A stretch of 64,000 nt of DNA, taken from contig NZ_CP117879.1 in NCBI RefSeq assembly GCF_028736155.1, positions 496,001 to 560,000 of the forward strand, read 5' to 3'. Under the pieces are notes generated by a model. It ran no database searches. It saw only the letters and a program-made list of their open reading frames with translations, and was not told the origin of the DNA. This DNA is from Flavobacterium sp. KACC 22763 (GTDB lineage: Bacteria; Bacteroidota; Bacteroidia; Flavobacteriales; Flavobacteriaceae). This document shows, one piece after another, positions 50,231-59,865 of this stretch. How positions within the stretch are numbered: position 1 is the stretch's first letter; each line of letters opens with the position of its first letter. Made by a program: the position numbers and the translations under genes.

Positions 50231-50352
50231 GATGTTGTGTGATTAAAAATTATATACTAAGTTACTAATTTTTAATTAAATATTTATTTTTAACACCTTG
50301 AAAATAAGTTTTTTACTTTTTATTTAACGCCTTGTTGAGAATTCTTAAATTG

Positions 50353-51981
50353 TTACACTTGAATGACTCCCAGATTAAAAGGTTTTTGAATAGGAGCATG
50401 GTTTGCTGCTTCGATTCCCATGGAAATCCAATTACGGGTTTCGAGTGGGTCAATGATGGCATCTGTCCAAAGTCTAGAAGCAGCGTAATATGGCGATGTT
50501 TGTGCATCGTAACGGGCTTTTATTTTATCTAATAATTCGGTTTCTTTTGCTTCATCGACTTTTTCTCCTTTTGCTTTGAGAGAAGAAGCTTCAATTTGCG
50601 CCAGTACTTTTGCGGCTTGCGTTCCGCCCATAACGGCAAGTTCTGCGCTTGGCCAGGCAAATATTAATCGAGGATCATAAGCTTTTCCGCACATAGCATA
50701 ATTTCCTGCTCCGTATGAATTTCCAACAATAACAGTGAATTTTGGAACAACAGAATTACTCACAGCATTTACCATTTTGGCACCGTCTTTAATAATTCCG
50801 CCGTGTTCAGATTTTGAACCCACCATAAAGCCTGTAACGTCTTGTAAAAATACTAAAGGAATTTTTTTCTGATTGCAATTGGCTATAAAACGAGTTGCCT
50901 TATCAGCGCTATCCGAATAAATAACGCCACCAAACTGCATTTCGCCTTTTTTAGTTTTTACCACTTTTCTCTGATTGGCAACGATTCCGACAGCCCAGCC
51001 ATCAATTCTGGCATAACCTGTAATGAGAGATTGTCCGTAGCCTTCTTTATAAGCTTCAAATTCTGAATTATCAATCAAACGTTTAATGATTTCCATCATA
51101 TCGTATTGTTCGGTTCTCGCTCTAGGGAGAATTCCGTAAATTTCGTTTGGATCTAAAGTAGGTTTTTCGGCTTTGATTCTGCTGTAGCCAGCTTTGTCAA
51201 AATCGCCAATTTTATCTACAATGTTTTTGATTTTATCTAAAGCATCTTTATCGTCTTTAGCTTTATAATCAGTAACACCTGAAATTTCGCAATGAGTTGT
51301 TGCTCCGCCAAGAGTTTCATTGTCGATTGTTTCGCCAATAGCAGCTTTTACTAAATAGCTTCCAGCAAGGAAAATACTTCCAGTTTTGTCAACGATTAAA
51401 GCTTCGTCGCTCATAATCGGTAGATATGCACCACCAGCAACACAACTTCCCATAACGGCAGCGATTTGAGTAATTCCCATACTGCTCATTTGTGCATTAT
51501 TTCTAAAGATACGTCCGAAATGTTCTTTATCTGGAAAAATTTCATCTTGCATAGGTAGATAAACTCCTGCGCTATCTACAAGGTAAATAATTGGAAGTCG
51601 GTTTTCCATTGCGATTTCCTGCGCTCGTAGGTTCTTCTTTCCTGTTATCGGGAACCAAGCTCCAGCTTTTACAGTAGCATCATTGGCAACCACGATACAT
51701 TGTTTTCCTCTGATATAGCCAATTTTTACCACAACACCTCCTGAAGGACATCCGCCATGTTCAGTGTACATTCCTTCTCCGGCAAAACCTCCAATTTCAA
51801 TACTTTTAGAATTTTCGTCCAATAAATAAGCAATTCTTTCGCGAGCTGTCATTTTTCCTTCAGAATGCAATTTCTCGATTCTTTTTTCGCCTCCGCCTAA
51901 TTTAACTTTTGCTAATTTTTGTTTTAGTTCAGAAAGAAGTAATTTATTGTGATCTTCGTTTTTATTGAAGTTTAAATCCAT
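50353..51981 (-). CDS. Acyl-CoA carboxylase beta subunit (methylcrotonyl-CoA type)
   Basis: The 542-residue protein has N- and C-terminal carboxyltransferase domains. The first includes GGGEKRIEKLHSEGKMTARER (about residues 29-49), and GGCPSGGVVVKIGY and VDSAGVYLPMQDEIFPDKEH follow. The second has FLQDVTGFMVGSKSEHGGII and AVMGGTQAAKVLAQIEASSL. The motifs fit the methylcrotonyl-CoA carboxylase beta subunit (leucine degradation) better than propionyl-CoA, but this is family-level inference. No biotin-carrying alpha subunit is nearby. Confidence 0.85.
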   Translation of the reverse strand: MDLNFNKNEDHNKLLLSELKQKLAKVKLGGGEKRIEKLHSEGKMTARERIAYLLDENSKSIEIGGFAGEGMYTEHGGCPSGGVVVKIGYIRGKQCIVVANDATVKAGAWFPITGKKNLRAQEIAMENRLPIIYLVDSAGVYLPMQDEIFPDKEHFGRIFRNNAQMSSMGITQIAAVMGSCVAGGAYLPIMSDEALIVDKTGSIFLAGSYLVKAAIGETIDNETLGGATTHCEISGVTDYKAKDDKDALDKIKNIVDKIGDFDKAGYSRIKAEKPTLDPNEIYGILPRARTEQYDMMEIIKRLIDNSEFEAYKEGYGQSLITGYARIDGWAVGIVANQRKVVKTKKGEMQFGGVIYSDSADKATRFIANCNQKKIPLVFLQDVTGFMVGSKSEHGGIIKDGAKMVNAVSNSVVPKFTVIVGNSYGAGNYAMCGKAYDPRLIFAWPSAELAVMGGTQAAKVLAQIEASSLKAKGEKVDEAKETELLDKIKARYDAQTSPYYAASRLWTDAIIDPLETRNWISMGIEAANHAPIQKPFNLGVIQV

Positions 51982-52082
51982 GATGTAGTATTGATTTGAT
52001 AAAATAGTGTTGGCTAATTTACAAAATCAATTGAAATAAACGAGTTGCTTTGTGAATTAAGAAAAAGTATTAAATAAAAAAA

Positions 52083-52106
52083 AAACATCCATTTTAGCGG
52101 ACGTTT
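52083..52106 (-). terminator. Terminator after lpxD
   Basis: AAACATCC / GGACGTTT stem with one G-T pair; on the minus strand it is followed by a run of ten T. Confidence 0.65.
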
Positions 52107-52130
52107 CTTTATTAGTGTTTTTAATTGAGA

Positions 52131-53129
52131 TTATTTTTTTGGACCACAAACCATTTGCTTTAACAAAGCCCATTGCTTTAAAGCATCACGCGCTTCGACA
52201 GCAGGATATCCTAACATAGTTTTTCCGGCAGGAACATCACCAGTAACGCCAGAGCCAGCACCAATTATAGCGCCATCTCCAATTGTGGTGTGGTCTTTTA
52301 TAGAAGCGCTTCCGCCAATAATAACTCCATTTCCTAAGGTTACTGAACCTGCCAAACCACTGTTTCCAGCCATAATACAGAACTTGCCTAGTTTACTGTT
52401 ATGTCCAATCTGAACTAAATTGTCTATTTTACAGCCATCATCAAGAATTGTAGAACTGAATTTACCGCGGTCTACACAAGAATTTGCTCCAATTTCTACA
52501 CCGTTGCCAATAATAACATTTCCAATCTGTGGAATTTTTACCAAGCCTTTTTCTGTACAAGGACGAAATCCGAAGCCATCTGCTCCAATTGTTGCGTTAG
52601 GGTGAATGATGCATTCGCTTCCAATATGGCAACGTTCGCGAATAACCGTCCCAGACCAGATAGTTGTGTTTCTTCCGATTGTGCACTCATCTAAAATGGT
52701 CACATTCGGATAAATTACTGTATTAGCGCCAATTTCAACTTTTGGGCCAATGTAACAGCCAGCGCCAATTTTAGCACCTTCGCCAATTATAGCAGTTTCG
52801 TCTATAGTGGCTGTTTTATGAATATTGTTATGAAAGATTGGGGCGGGGGGAGCAAAAAGGGCAAGGATTTGTGACATGGCCAAATCGGCATTTTTTACCT
52901 TTATGAAAGCACGGTTTTCTCCAGGTTCAATTGAAATGTCTTCATTTACAACTGCTATTGAAGCGTTAGATGTCGACCAGTATTTTTCGTATTTTTTGTT
53001 TCCGATAAATGAGATTTCCGAAGTTGTTGCTTTTTCTAATTGTTCTGTTGCAGTTATGCTTTGTGAAGTGCTGCCGTAAATTACGCCATTAATAACTTCG
53101 TTAATTTCTTGGATAGAATAGGATCTCAT
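52131..53129 (-). CDS. lpxD: UDP-3-O-acyl-glucosamine N-acyltransferase (LpxD-like)
   Basis: The enzyme adds the second acyl chain to UDP-3-O-acyl-GlcN in lipid A synthesis. The protein (332 residues from the ATG at 53129; the codon at 53135 is TTG) has a uridine-binding N-terminal part (about 1-95) and a left-handed beta-helix with hexapeptide repeats including IGPKVEIGANTVIYPNVTIL, NATIGADGFGFRP and the catalytic-His region VQIGHNSKLGKF. Members with a degenerate N-terminus also occur in Bacteroidota, so it might be a second copy. No other lpx gene is adjacent. Confidence 0.85.
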   Translation of the reverse strand: MRSYSIQEINEVINGVIYGSTSQSITATEQLEKATTSEISFIGNKKYEKYWSTSNASIAVVNEDISIEPGENRAFIKVKNADLAMSQILALFAPPAPIFHNNIHKTATIDETAIIGEGAKIGAGCYIGPKVEIGANTVIYPNVTILDECTIGRNTTIWSGTVIRERCHIGSECIIHPNATIGADGFGFRPCTEKGLVKIPQIGNVIIGNGVEIGANSCVDRGKFSSTILDDGCKIDNLVQIGHNSKLGKFCIMAGNSGLAGSVTLGNGVIIGGSASIKDHTTIGDGAIIGAGSGVTGDVPAGKTMLGYPAVEARDALKQWALLKQMVCGPKK

Positions 53130-53135
53130 TGACAA

Positions 53136-53463
53136 ATTTTAATCGACTAAAAGGTTATTTTTTGCCAAATAAAATGAATTAGATTTTAATTACCTAATTA
53201 TTTTTTCTCGTTTCTTAATAAATGTTTAAAATAATACGGGGATTTTTACAAAATTAACATTTTGGATATTAATTTAGTGAGTTTTTTTTAATGAATTGAA
53301 TAGCAGTGGCTTGGTGATTTTGCCTAAAGTAAATGAGAATTCAGATTAAGAAAACAAATAATTTAATTGCTAAGTTATAGCTTACATTTGTTTTGTTAAA
53401 TCATTTATTAAGTAGAGATTATAAAAAAAGCGATTCATTTTTTAATGAACCGCTTTTTATAAA
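53136..53463. other. A/T-rich intergenic region, no gene seen
   Basis: A 328 bp gap between the start of lpxD and the end of msrB. A candidate -7 element TAATTTTG for lpxD lies on the minus strand at 53256-53249 (leader about 115 nt), and a terminator for msrB lies at 53423-53458. No open frame with coding character, RNA gene or repeat was recognised in the rest. Confidence 0.5.
53423..53458 (-). terminator. Terminator after msrB
   Basis: AAAAAGCGATTCATT (53425-53439) pairs with AATGAACCGCTTTTT (53444-53458) with one mismatch; on the minus strand a T run follows. Confidence 0.8.
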
Positions 53464-53910
53464 TTATTCTTTAATTTTTGATAATGAAACTGCGTTAATG
53501 CAATAACGTAAGCCGCTTGGCGGCGGACCGTCAGGAAAAACGTGGCCTAAATGTGCATCGCAAACATTGCAGACAACCTCAACACGAATCATTCCGTACG
53601 ATTTGTCGGCATGGTAGCCAATCGCATTTTCTTTAATTGGCTGTGTAAAAGAAGGCCAGCCAGTTCCTGATTCAAATTTTTCGCTTGCATCAAAAAGAAC
53701 CGTTCCACAGCATTTGCATTCGTAAATTCCAGGATCAAATAAACTGCATAGTTCAGAGCTAAAAGATCTTTCAGTTCCTTTTAAACGCGTAACTTGAAAT
53801 TCTTCTGGAGTAAGAATCTGTTTCCATTCGTCCTCTGTTTTCTCCACTCTTTTGTCTGGAGTTGGATTTCCTTTATTTGTAAAATGAATTACGTCTGCCC
53901 ATTTTATCAT
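53464..53910 (-). CDS. msrB: Peptide-methionine (R)-S-oxide reductase
   Basis: MsrB repairs R-methionine sulfoxide in proteins. The 148-residue protein has the zinc-site pairs YECKCCGTVLFD (about 73-84) and VVCNVCDAHLGHVFPDGP (about 112-129), and the catalytic cysteine in GLRYCINAVSL near the C-terminus. The FESGTGWPSFTQPI segment is the family signature. No signal peptide. It lies downstream of prfB on the same strand, with an array of short repeats between. Confidence 0.93.
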   Translation of the reverse strand: MIKWADVIHFTNKGNPTPDKRVEKTEDEWKQILTPEEFQVTRLKGTERSFSSELCSLFDPGIYECKCCGTVLFDASEKFESGTGWPSFTQPIKENAIGYHADKSYGMIRVEVVCNVCDAHLGHVFPDGPPPSGLRYCINAVSLSKIKE

Positions 53911-53998
53911 AACTTTTTTGGTTTTAAAGTTTCAAGTTTCAAGTTTCAGGTTTACTGTGACTGTCAGCTGAGACTGATCACTAAAAAACTGAACACTA
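53911..53998. repeat. AAGTTTC / CAGTCTCA 7-bp array at prfB stop codon
   Basis: On the plus strand AAAGTTTCAAGTTTCAAGTTTC (7 bp steps, about 53927-53951) is followed by GACTGTCAGCTGAGACTGATCACT-type steps, then the TAG stop of prfB (53998-53996, minus). In prfB sense it reads as short units starting immediately at the stop codon and fills the whole 85 bp gap to msrB. Confidence 0.65.
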
Positions 53999-55094
53999 TT
54001 CCTCTTCTTTCTGTCCCATCATCATAAGATAGGCTTTCAGGAAAGGATCAATATTTCCGTTCATTACACCATCGACATCGCTTGTTTCGTAGCCGGTACG
54101 AACGTCTTTTACTAATTTATAAGGCTGCATTACGTAATTACGAATTTGCGAACCCCATTCAATTTTCATTTTTCCAGCTTCAATATCAGCACGCTGTGCT
54201 TGTTGTTTCTTCAACTCAATTTCATACAATTGAGAACGAAGCATTTGCATAGCACGCTGTCTGTTATCTTGTTGTGATCTCGTTTCAGAACATTGAATCT
54301 GGATTCCAGTTGGTTTGTGAACTAACTGAACTTTAGTTTCAACCTTGTTTACGTTCTGTCCACCAGCACCACTCGAACGAGAAGTTGTGATTTCGATATC
54401 GGCAGGATTAATGTCGATTTCGATACTATCATCAACTAATGGATAAACGTAAACCGATACGAATGAAGTATGACGTTTTGCGTTACTGTCAAATGGTGAG
54501 ATTCGAACTAAACGGTGAACTCCGTTTTCTCCTTTTAGATATCCAAAAGAATAATCACCTTCAAATTCTAAAGTTACGGTTTTAATTCCGGCAACGTCGC
54601 CTTCTTGAAAGTTAAGCTCCTTAATTTTATAGCCATAACTTTCTCCCCACATCATGTACATACGCATCAGCATTCCTGCCCAGTCACAGCTTTCCGTTCC
54701 ACCAGCACCTGCCGTAATTTGAACTACAGCACTTAAACTGTCACCTTCATCAGAAAGCATGTTTTTGAATTCGATATTTTCGATATGTGCTTGTGCGGCT
54801 TCATATTGTTCATCCAATTCTTCTACAGAAAGTTCTCCTTCTTTGTAAAAATCATAAGCCAGCTGTAATTCTTCTGTAAGAGCGACTGCTTTATCATAAT
54901 CTTCAATCCATTTTTTCTTGTTTCGAAGATTTTTTACAATGTTTTCTGCTTCTTTTGGATTGTTCCAAAAATCAGGAGCGAACGTTTTTTCTTCTTCGTT
55001 TGCGATTTCTATTAGCTTGGCATCAACGTCAAAGATACCTCCTCAACGCACCAAGGCGCTCCACAATACCTTTTACTTGTTCGGCTGTTGTCAT
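53996..55094 (-). CDS. prfB: Peptide chain release factor 2 with programmed +1 frameshift
   Basis: RF2 ends translation at UGA and UAA. The coding region is joined: 55094-55032 (21 codons, [21 protein letters not shown]), then a UGA at 55031-55029; skipping base 55031 puts the ribosome in frame from 55030 to 53996. The total is 365 residues, the same as E. coli RF2. The site reads AGGAGGTATCTTTGAC: a Shine-Dalgarno-like AGGAGG, the slippery CTT and the UGA followed by C. The second part holds the stop-recognition SPF (SPFDSNAKR) and catalytic GGQ ([11 protein letters not shown]). The first ATG of the second frame is internal, not a start. Confidence 0.95.
55026..55043 (-). promoter_or_regulatory. 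Programmed +1 ribosomal frameshift site
   Basis: AGGAGG (55043-55038), three bases, CTT (55034-55032) then TGAC. It autoregulates RF2: low RF2 lets the ribosome pause at UGA and shift +1 on CUU-U. Confidence 0.92.
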
Positions 55095-55207
55095 AAATTA
55101 ATTAATAGGTTTTATATGTTTTTTAGAATTATTACGTTAATTTGGTCTAGAGAAACCAGCGAGTTAAATTTTACCAAAACTTGCTGAGAATAACTATAAG
55201 TAATACG

Positions 55208-55227
55208 TAATTTTGCATACAAAAATA
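55208..55227. promoter_or_regulatory. Overlapping divergent -7 elements of ltaE and prfB
   Basis: TAATTTTG on the plus strand (55208-55215), 31 bp before the threonine aldolase ATG, with a TTG at 55181-55183 (24 bp spacer). TATTTTTG on the minus strand (55227-55220) directs transcription of prfB with a leader of about 125 nt. The two elements lie only four bases apart. Confidence 0.4.
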
Positions 55228-55245
55228 AGATATAGTTTTTAGAAT

Positions 55246-56265
55246 ATGGAAATAAATTTAATCAGCGATACCATAACAAAGCCTACTTATGAAATGCTGC
55301 AGTATATGTTTAACGCCCATGTTGGCGATGATGTATACAAACAGGACCCAACGGTGATTGAATTGGAAAACAGGACAGCAGAGTTTTTTGGTATGGAAGC
55401 TGGTCTTTTCTTTCCGTCTGGAACTATGGCAAACCAGACTGCAATAAAACTGCATACGCAGCCTGGAGAACAGCTAATTGCTGATAAATATGCTCACGTG
55501 TATCATTATGAAGGAGGAGGGGTTTCTTTTAACAGCGGTGTTTCGTGCTGTTTAGTAGACGGAAACCGCGGAATGATAACTGCTGCACAAGTAAAAGCTG
55601 CAATAAATGATCCCGAGTTTTATCATAGTCCGCTAACAAGTTTGGTTTGTGTGGAAAACACAACCAATAAAGGAGGTGGAGCGTGTTACGAATTGGAAGA
55701 TTTAAGAGAAATAAAAAAAGTATGCGATGCTCATAATTTGAAGTTTCATTTGGACGGAGCTAGGATATGGAATGCGTTAGTAGCTAAAAGACAGAATCCC
55801 AGAGAATTCGGAGCTATTTTCGATACTATTTCAGTTTGTTTGTCTAAAGGGTTAGGCGCTCCAATAGGTTCTGTACTGCTTGGAAGTAAAGCTGATATCC
55901 ACAGAGCGTTGAGAATCAGAAAGATATTGGGTGGGGGAATGCGTCAAGTAGGGTATTTGGCTGCGGCAGGATTATATGCGTTGGCTCATAATATCGAACG
56001 ATTGGCAGAAGATCACCGCAGAGCAAAAGAAATTGCAAAAATCCTAAGCACAAAACCTTGGATTTCATCTATCGAGCCTGTAGAAACTAATATTTTGATT
56101 TTTTCGCTTGCAGAAGGTTATAGCGATCAATTATTAATTGAGAAATTAAAACAGAAAAATATACTAATAAGCTCTTTAGGGCATAATAAGCTCAGAATTG
56201 TAACACATCTAGATTATAAAGAAGTGATGCATACGTATGTTTTAGAAACACTTTCGAAATTTTAA
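55246..56265 (+). CDS. ltaE: Low-specificity L-threonine aldolase
   Basis: This PLP enzyme splits threonine and allo-threonine to glycine and acetaldehyde. The 339-residue protein has LISDTITKPTYEMLQYMFNA at its N-terminus, FFPSGTMANQTAIKLHTQP as the PLP-phosphate cup, LKFHLDGARIWNALVAK (PLP Asp) and the cofactor lysine in VCLSKGLGAPIGSVLLG (about residue 200). The GGGMRQVGYLAAAG segment is also a family signature. It is divergent from prfB and ends in a perfect terminator. Confidence 0.9.
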   Translation: MEINLISDTITKPTYEMLQYMFNAHVGDDVYKQDPTVIELENRTAEFFGMEAGLFFPSGTMANQTAIKLHTQPGEQLIADKYAHVYHYEGGGVSFNSGVSCCLVDGNRGMITAAQVKAAINDPEFYHSPLTSLVCVENTTNKGGGACYELEDLREIKKVCDAHNLKFHLDGARIWNALVAKRQNPREFGAIFDTISVCLSKGLGAPIGSVLLGSKADIHRALRIRKILGGGMRQVGYLAAAGLYALAHNIERLAEDHRRAKEIAKILSTKPWISSIEPVETNILIFSLAEGYSDQLLIEKLKQKNILISSLGHNKLRIVTHLDYKEVMHTYVLETLSKF

Positions 56266-56297
56266 AAAAAAGCAGGATTTTAAAATCCTGCTTTTTT
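56264..56297. terminator. Perfect bidirectional terminator
   Basis: AAAAAAAGCAGGATTTT / AAAATCCTGCTTTTTTT, a 17 bp perfect palindrome between two convergent genes. Confidence 0.9.
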
Positions 56298-57257
56298 TTA
56301 GTTATTTATTTTGTCGACAATAAATATACTGTTGTTTACCGATTTGTCTGACGTAAGTTTAATGTGTTGATATGTTTTGGTTGATATGTTGAATTTTACA
56401 AGCTCAAAAAAGCCATCTTTTAACATGTGGCATACATACTCATTATTCGTTTTGTCAATAAAACCTACTCCATTTGGAAGCATAATTCCTAGAGATTCAT
56501 TAGCTAAAAAGTCTTCAAAAGTATTATCTGCTAAATTAAATTTGCTGATAGTAACACCAAAATTTCCTGCTTTGTTTTTTAAACAATACACCGTATTAGA
56601 ATAAACTGCGGCGTGTGAAAATGTGAAATTAGCGTTGTTAACCAAGATCTTCTTTGCAGAATAATTTTCTAAATCAATTTCAAAAGTTTCCGTGCGGCTG
56701 GAACTGTACAATTTTTTATTGCTTATAAAAGTTGAAAGAGATACTGTTTGGTCAAAATTTAAGCCTAAATAAGTAACTTCAAAAGTAGTAGGATCGATTT
56801 TTACTAGAAATGAATTATTAGCAAAAGTGCCAAGATATGGAAAGCCAATAACTATTCCGTAAAGTGTTTTTTGATTATCGTCCCATGCTAATGAACTTAT
56901 TGTAGGTTCGTCTCCTTTGATTTCTTTTGGAAAAACTAATGTTTTTGAGGCAGTAGTTTTAGAATTTTTATCAAAAACAAAAAGTTTGTCATTTGGCGGA
57001 TAATGTTCTGTTAAAAAAATCTTTTCAGAATTTGATGCAATTGTACCAGGATTAATAGTAGTGGTTTGTGTACCCTCAAATTGAGCGTAAGCTGATATTT
57101 TTCCGCTATTGTTTCCTATTTTGTTAATTTCGCCTGAAGAGGTTACTGCTAAATAACTAAAGTCGTCTTTCTCTTGAGGTGTAGATGAATCATTGGAACA
57201 TGAAAATAGAAACAAGCCAATAAAGCTAATAGCTAGGGTTTTGTAGGTTAAGCTCAT
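56298..57257 (-). CDS. Lipoprotein with predicted beta-propeller
   Basis: The 319-residue protein has a lipoprotein signal (MSLTYKTLAISFIGLFLFSC; Cys about residue 20) and a mature part with repeated strands spaced like a beta-propeller: YLAVTSSGEINKIGNNSGKI, TISSLAWDDNQKTLYGIVIG, FLVKIDPTTFEVTYLGLNF and TFEIDLENYSAKKILVN. I cannot give a ligand or role. It lies 11 bp after ybaB on the same strand, so it is probably co-transcribed. Confidence 0.65.
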   Translation of the reverse strand: MSLTYKTLAISFIGLFLFSCSNDSSTPQEKDDFSYLAVTSSGEINKIGNNSGKISAYAQFEGTQTTTINPGTIASNSEKIFLTEHYPPNDKLFVFDKNSKTTASKTLVFPKEIKGDEPTISSLAWDDNQKTLYGIVIGFPYLGTFANNSFLVKIDPTTFEVTYLGLNFDQTVSLSTFISNKKLYSSSRTETFEIDLENYSAKKILVNNANFTFSHAAVYSNTVYCLKNKAGNFGVTISKFNLADNTFEDFLANESLGIMLPNGVGFIDKTNNEYVCHMLKDGFFELVKFNISTKTYQHIKLTSDKSVNNSIFIVDKINN

Positions 57258-57268
57258 GTTTTACTAGA

Positions 57269-57589
57269 TTATTTAAACAAATTATCCATTCCAGGAATAG
57301 AAGGCATATCCATTCTTGCAACAGCGTCTAATTCTCTTTCGTTTACACTTGTAGCTTTTTCTATTGCTTTATTTAACGTTACGATTAAGTAATCTTCTAA
57401 TTGTTCTTTGTCTTCCAATAAAGAATCATCAATAGAAATTGATTTTATTTTTCTGCTTCCAGTAATCGTAATTTTTAATAATCCGTCAGCGCTTTGTTCA
57501 TCAATCAAAACAGTATCTAAACGCTTTTTTGTATCTTCAATTTTTTGCTGGGTTTCTTTAAGTTTACCCATCATTCCCATTAAATCCAT
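57269..57589 (-). CDS. ybaB: YbaB/EbfC family nucleoid-associated protein
   Basis: A 106-residue DNA-binding protein of the YbaB family. [20 protein letters not shown] is the typical Met-rich first helix and [19 protein letters not shown] the central sheet; the C-terminal helix has [15 protein letters not shown]. Members dimerise and coat DNA, often beside dnaX or recR, neither of which is seen here. It has a strong promoter. Confidence 0.9.
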   Translation of the reverse strand: MDLMGMMGKLKETQQKIEDTKKRLDTVLIDEQSADGLLKITITGSRKIKSISIDDSLLEDKEQLEDYLIVTLNKAIEKATSVNERELDAVARMDMPSIPGMDNLFK

Positions 57590-57617
57590 TTTTGTTGATT
57601 TTTTAAATTATTTCAGA

Positions 57618-57647
57618 CAAAATTACTATATTGCTGTGTTAATTCAA
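57618..57647 (-). promoter_or_regulatory. ybaB promoter
   Basis: TTG (57647-57645), 19 bp spacer, TAATTTTG (57625-57618) on the minus strand; leader about 25 nt. Confidence 0.6.
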
Positions 57648-57658
57648 TAGAATATTTT

Positions 57659-59794
57659 ATGAAAAAATTAATTTTGTTCTGTTGTGTTTGTGCTATTTTT
57701 GCGTCTTCATATTTAAAAATTAATGCTCAATCAATGCAAAATGATATATCGGCTCCAAAGGCTAAAATAATTCCAAAGACATTAAAAAAACATAAAGAAA
57801 CTAGGATTGACAACTATTTCTGGCTTAATGACAGAGAGAATTCAGAAGTAATCGATTATCTAAATCAGGAAAATGCTTATTATGCAAGCATGACTTCTCA
57901 TACAAAGACTTTACAAGATAATCTGTTTGAAGAAATGAAAGGGAGAATTAAAGAAGATGATTCTTCGGTTCCTTATTTCTACAATGGATATTTTTATATA
58001 ACACGTTTTGAAACAGGTCAGGATTACCCAATTTTTGCCAGAAAAAAAGGGAGTCTTTCTGCAGAAGAAGAAATTCTTTTTGACTGTAACGAAATGGCAA
58101 AAGGACACGCTTATTTCAAATTAGGAGGTTTAAGCATTAGTCCGGATAATAAATTTGCTAGTTTCGGGATAGATATTGTAGGGAGAAGAATCTATACTAT
58201 TCAGGTTAAAAACTTAGAAACTGGTGAAATATTAGCTGATAAAATAGAAAATGTTACGGGAGCTTCTGTTTGGGCAAATGATAATAATACTATTTTTTAC
58301 GTTAGACAAGATGAAACAACACTAAGAGCTGATAAAGTTTTTAGACACAAATTAAATACTGCATCTGAAAAGGATATTTTGGTTTTTGATGAAATTGATG
58401 ATACTTTTAATGTGTCAATCAGTAAAGAAAAATCAAGAAAATATATTGTTATTGGTTCTGGAAGTACTTTGACAACAGAATATAGAATTTTGAATTCAGA
58501 CAATCCAGATGGAGAATTTGTTGTTTTTCAGCCACGTGTTCGCGGATTAGAATACAGTATTTCTCATTACGAAGATTCGTTTTATATTTTAACCAATAAA
58601 GACAAGGCGACGAATTTCAAGTTAATGAAAACGCCTGAAGGCAAAACAGGAAAGAAAAACTGGGTTGATCTTATTCCGCACAGAGAAGATGTTTTGTTGG
58701 AAGATATTGAGATATTTAAAAACTATTTGGTTGTTGAAGAACGCTCTAATGGATTGAATCACATCAGAATCATGCCTTGGAATGATGAACCAGATTATTA
58801 TCTTCCTTTCGGCAGTGAAACCTATAATGCGTACACCACAACAAATGTTGATTTTGATACCGATATTTTACGTTATAGCTATCAATCATTGGCAACTCCG
58901 TCTTCTGTGATTGATTTTAACATGAAGACTAAAACCAAAGAAATCTTGAAAGAACAAGAGGTTCTAGGTGGGAAATTTGATAAAAACAACTACGTAGAAG
59001 AACGAGTTTGGGCAACGGCTAGAGATGGCGTAAAAGTGCCAATTTCTATGGTTTATAGAAAAGGATTAGAGAAAAATGGTAAAAATCCGTTGTTGTTATA
59101 TGCGTATGGTTCGTACGGAATTACAATGGATACTTATTTTTCTTCAACACGACTATCGCTCTTAGATCGCGGATTTGTTTATGCTATTGCACATATTAGA
59201 GGAGGGGAAGACTTAGGAAGACAATGGTATGAGGACGGAAAACTGTTAAAAAAGAAAAATACCTTTACAGATTTCATCGATTGCTCTAAATTTGTAATTG
59301 ACCAAAAGTACACTTCTCCGGAACATCTTTATGCAGAAGGAGGATCTGCTGGCGGACTTTTAATGGGAGTAATCGTAAATGAAGCTCCTGAATTATATAA
59401 TGGCGTTATCGCTCAGGTGCCTTTTGTAGACGTAATTACAACTATGTTGGATGACAGTATTCCGCTTACAACTGGAGAGTATGACGAATGGGGAAACCCA
59501 AACAATAAAAAATATTACGATTATATGTTGTCGTATTCGCCTTACGATAATGTAAAAGCGCAGGAATATCCTAACATGTATGTTTCTACCGGATTGCATG
59601 ATTCGCAGGTACAGTATTGGGAACCAGCTAAATGGGTTGCGAAATTGAGGGATTTAAAAACAGATAATAAGCTTTTGTTTTTAGATACCAACATGGATGC
59701 AGGTCATGGTGGGGCTTCGGGACGTTTTGAGGCTTTAAAAGACTTAGCAAAGGAATTTAGTTTTTTATTAGATTTAGAAAAAATTAAAAGCTAA
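57659..59794 (+). CDS. S9 family serine peptidase (oligopeptidase B-like)
   Basis: The 711-residue protein has a signal peptide ([20 protein letters not shown] ... INAQ), a seven-bladed beta-propeller lid (about 70-420) and an alpha/beta-hydrolase domain. Catalytic residues: Ser in [13 protein letters not shown] (about residue 562), Asp in [17 protein letters not shown] and His in [14 protein letters not shown]. This is the prolyl-oligopeptidase-related PtrB type, cutting after basic residues in known members. The signal peptide suggests a periplasmic place here. Confidence 0.9.
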   Translation: MKKLILFCCVCAIFASSYLKINAQSMQNDISAPKAKIIPKTLKKHKETRIDNYFWLNDRENSEVIDYLNQENAYYASMTSHTKTLQDNLFEEMKGRIKEDDSSVPYFYNGYFYITRFETGQDYPIFARKKGSLSAEEEILFDCNEMAKGHAYFKLGGLSISPDNKFASFGIDIVGRRIYTIQVKNLETGEILADKIENVTGASVWANDNNTIFYVRQDETTLRADKVFRHKLNTASEKDILVFDEIDDTFNVSISKEKSRKYIVIGSGSTLTTEYRILNSDNPDGEFVVFQPRVRGLEYSISHYEDSFYILTNKDKATNFKLMKTPEGKTGKKNWVDLIPHREDVLLEDIEIFKNYLVVEERSNGLNHIRIMPWNDEPDYYLPFGSETYNAYTTTNVDFDTDILRYSYQSLATPSSVIDFNMKTKTKEILKEQEVLGGKFDKNNYVEERVWATARDGVKVPISMVYRKGLEKNGKNPLLLYAYGSYGITMDTYFSSTRLSLLDRGFVYAIAHIRGGEDLGRQWYEDGKLLKKKNTFTDFIDCSKFVIDQKYTSPEHLYAEGGSAGGLLMGVIVNEAPELYNGVIAQVPFVDVITTMLDDSIPLTTGEYDEWGNPNNKKYYDYMLSYSPYDNVKAQEYPNMYVSTGLHDSQVQYWEPAKWVAKLRDLKTDNKLLFLDTNMDAGHGGASGRFEALKDLAKEFSFLLDLEKIKS

Positions 59795-59809
59795 TTAGAA
59801 ATTTTTTGT

Positions 59810-59817
59810 TAAATTTG
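59810..59817 (+). promoter_or_regulatory. -7 element of the cysteine-synthase-family gene
   Basis: TAAATTTG matches TAnnTTTG, 48 bp before the ATG at 59866. No TTG at the right spacing. Confidence 0.35.
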
Positions 59818-59865
59818 CAACCTATCAAGGTTAATTTAAAAAGGCCTTTGATTAACTATTTTTTT

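Noticed and set aside
53996..54817. A short prfB lacking its N-terminus, or a pseudogene
   Set aside because: The upstream frame with AGGAGG-TAT-CTT-TGA-C restores the full 365 residues by programmed frameshift.
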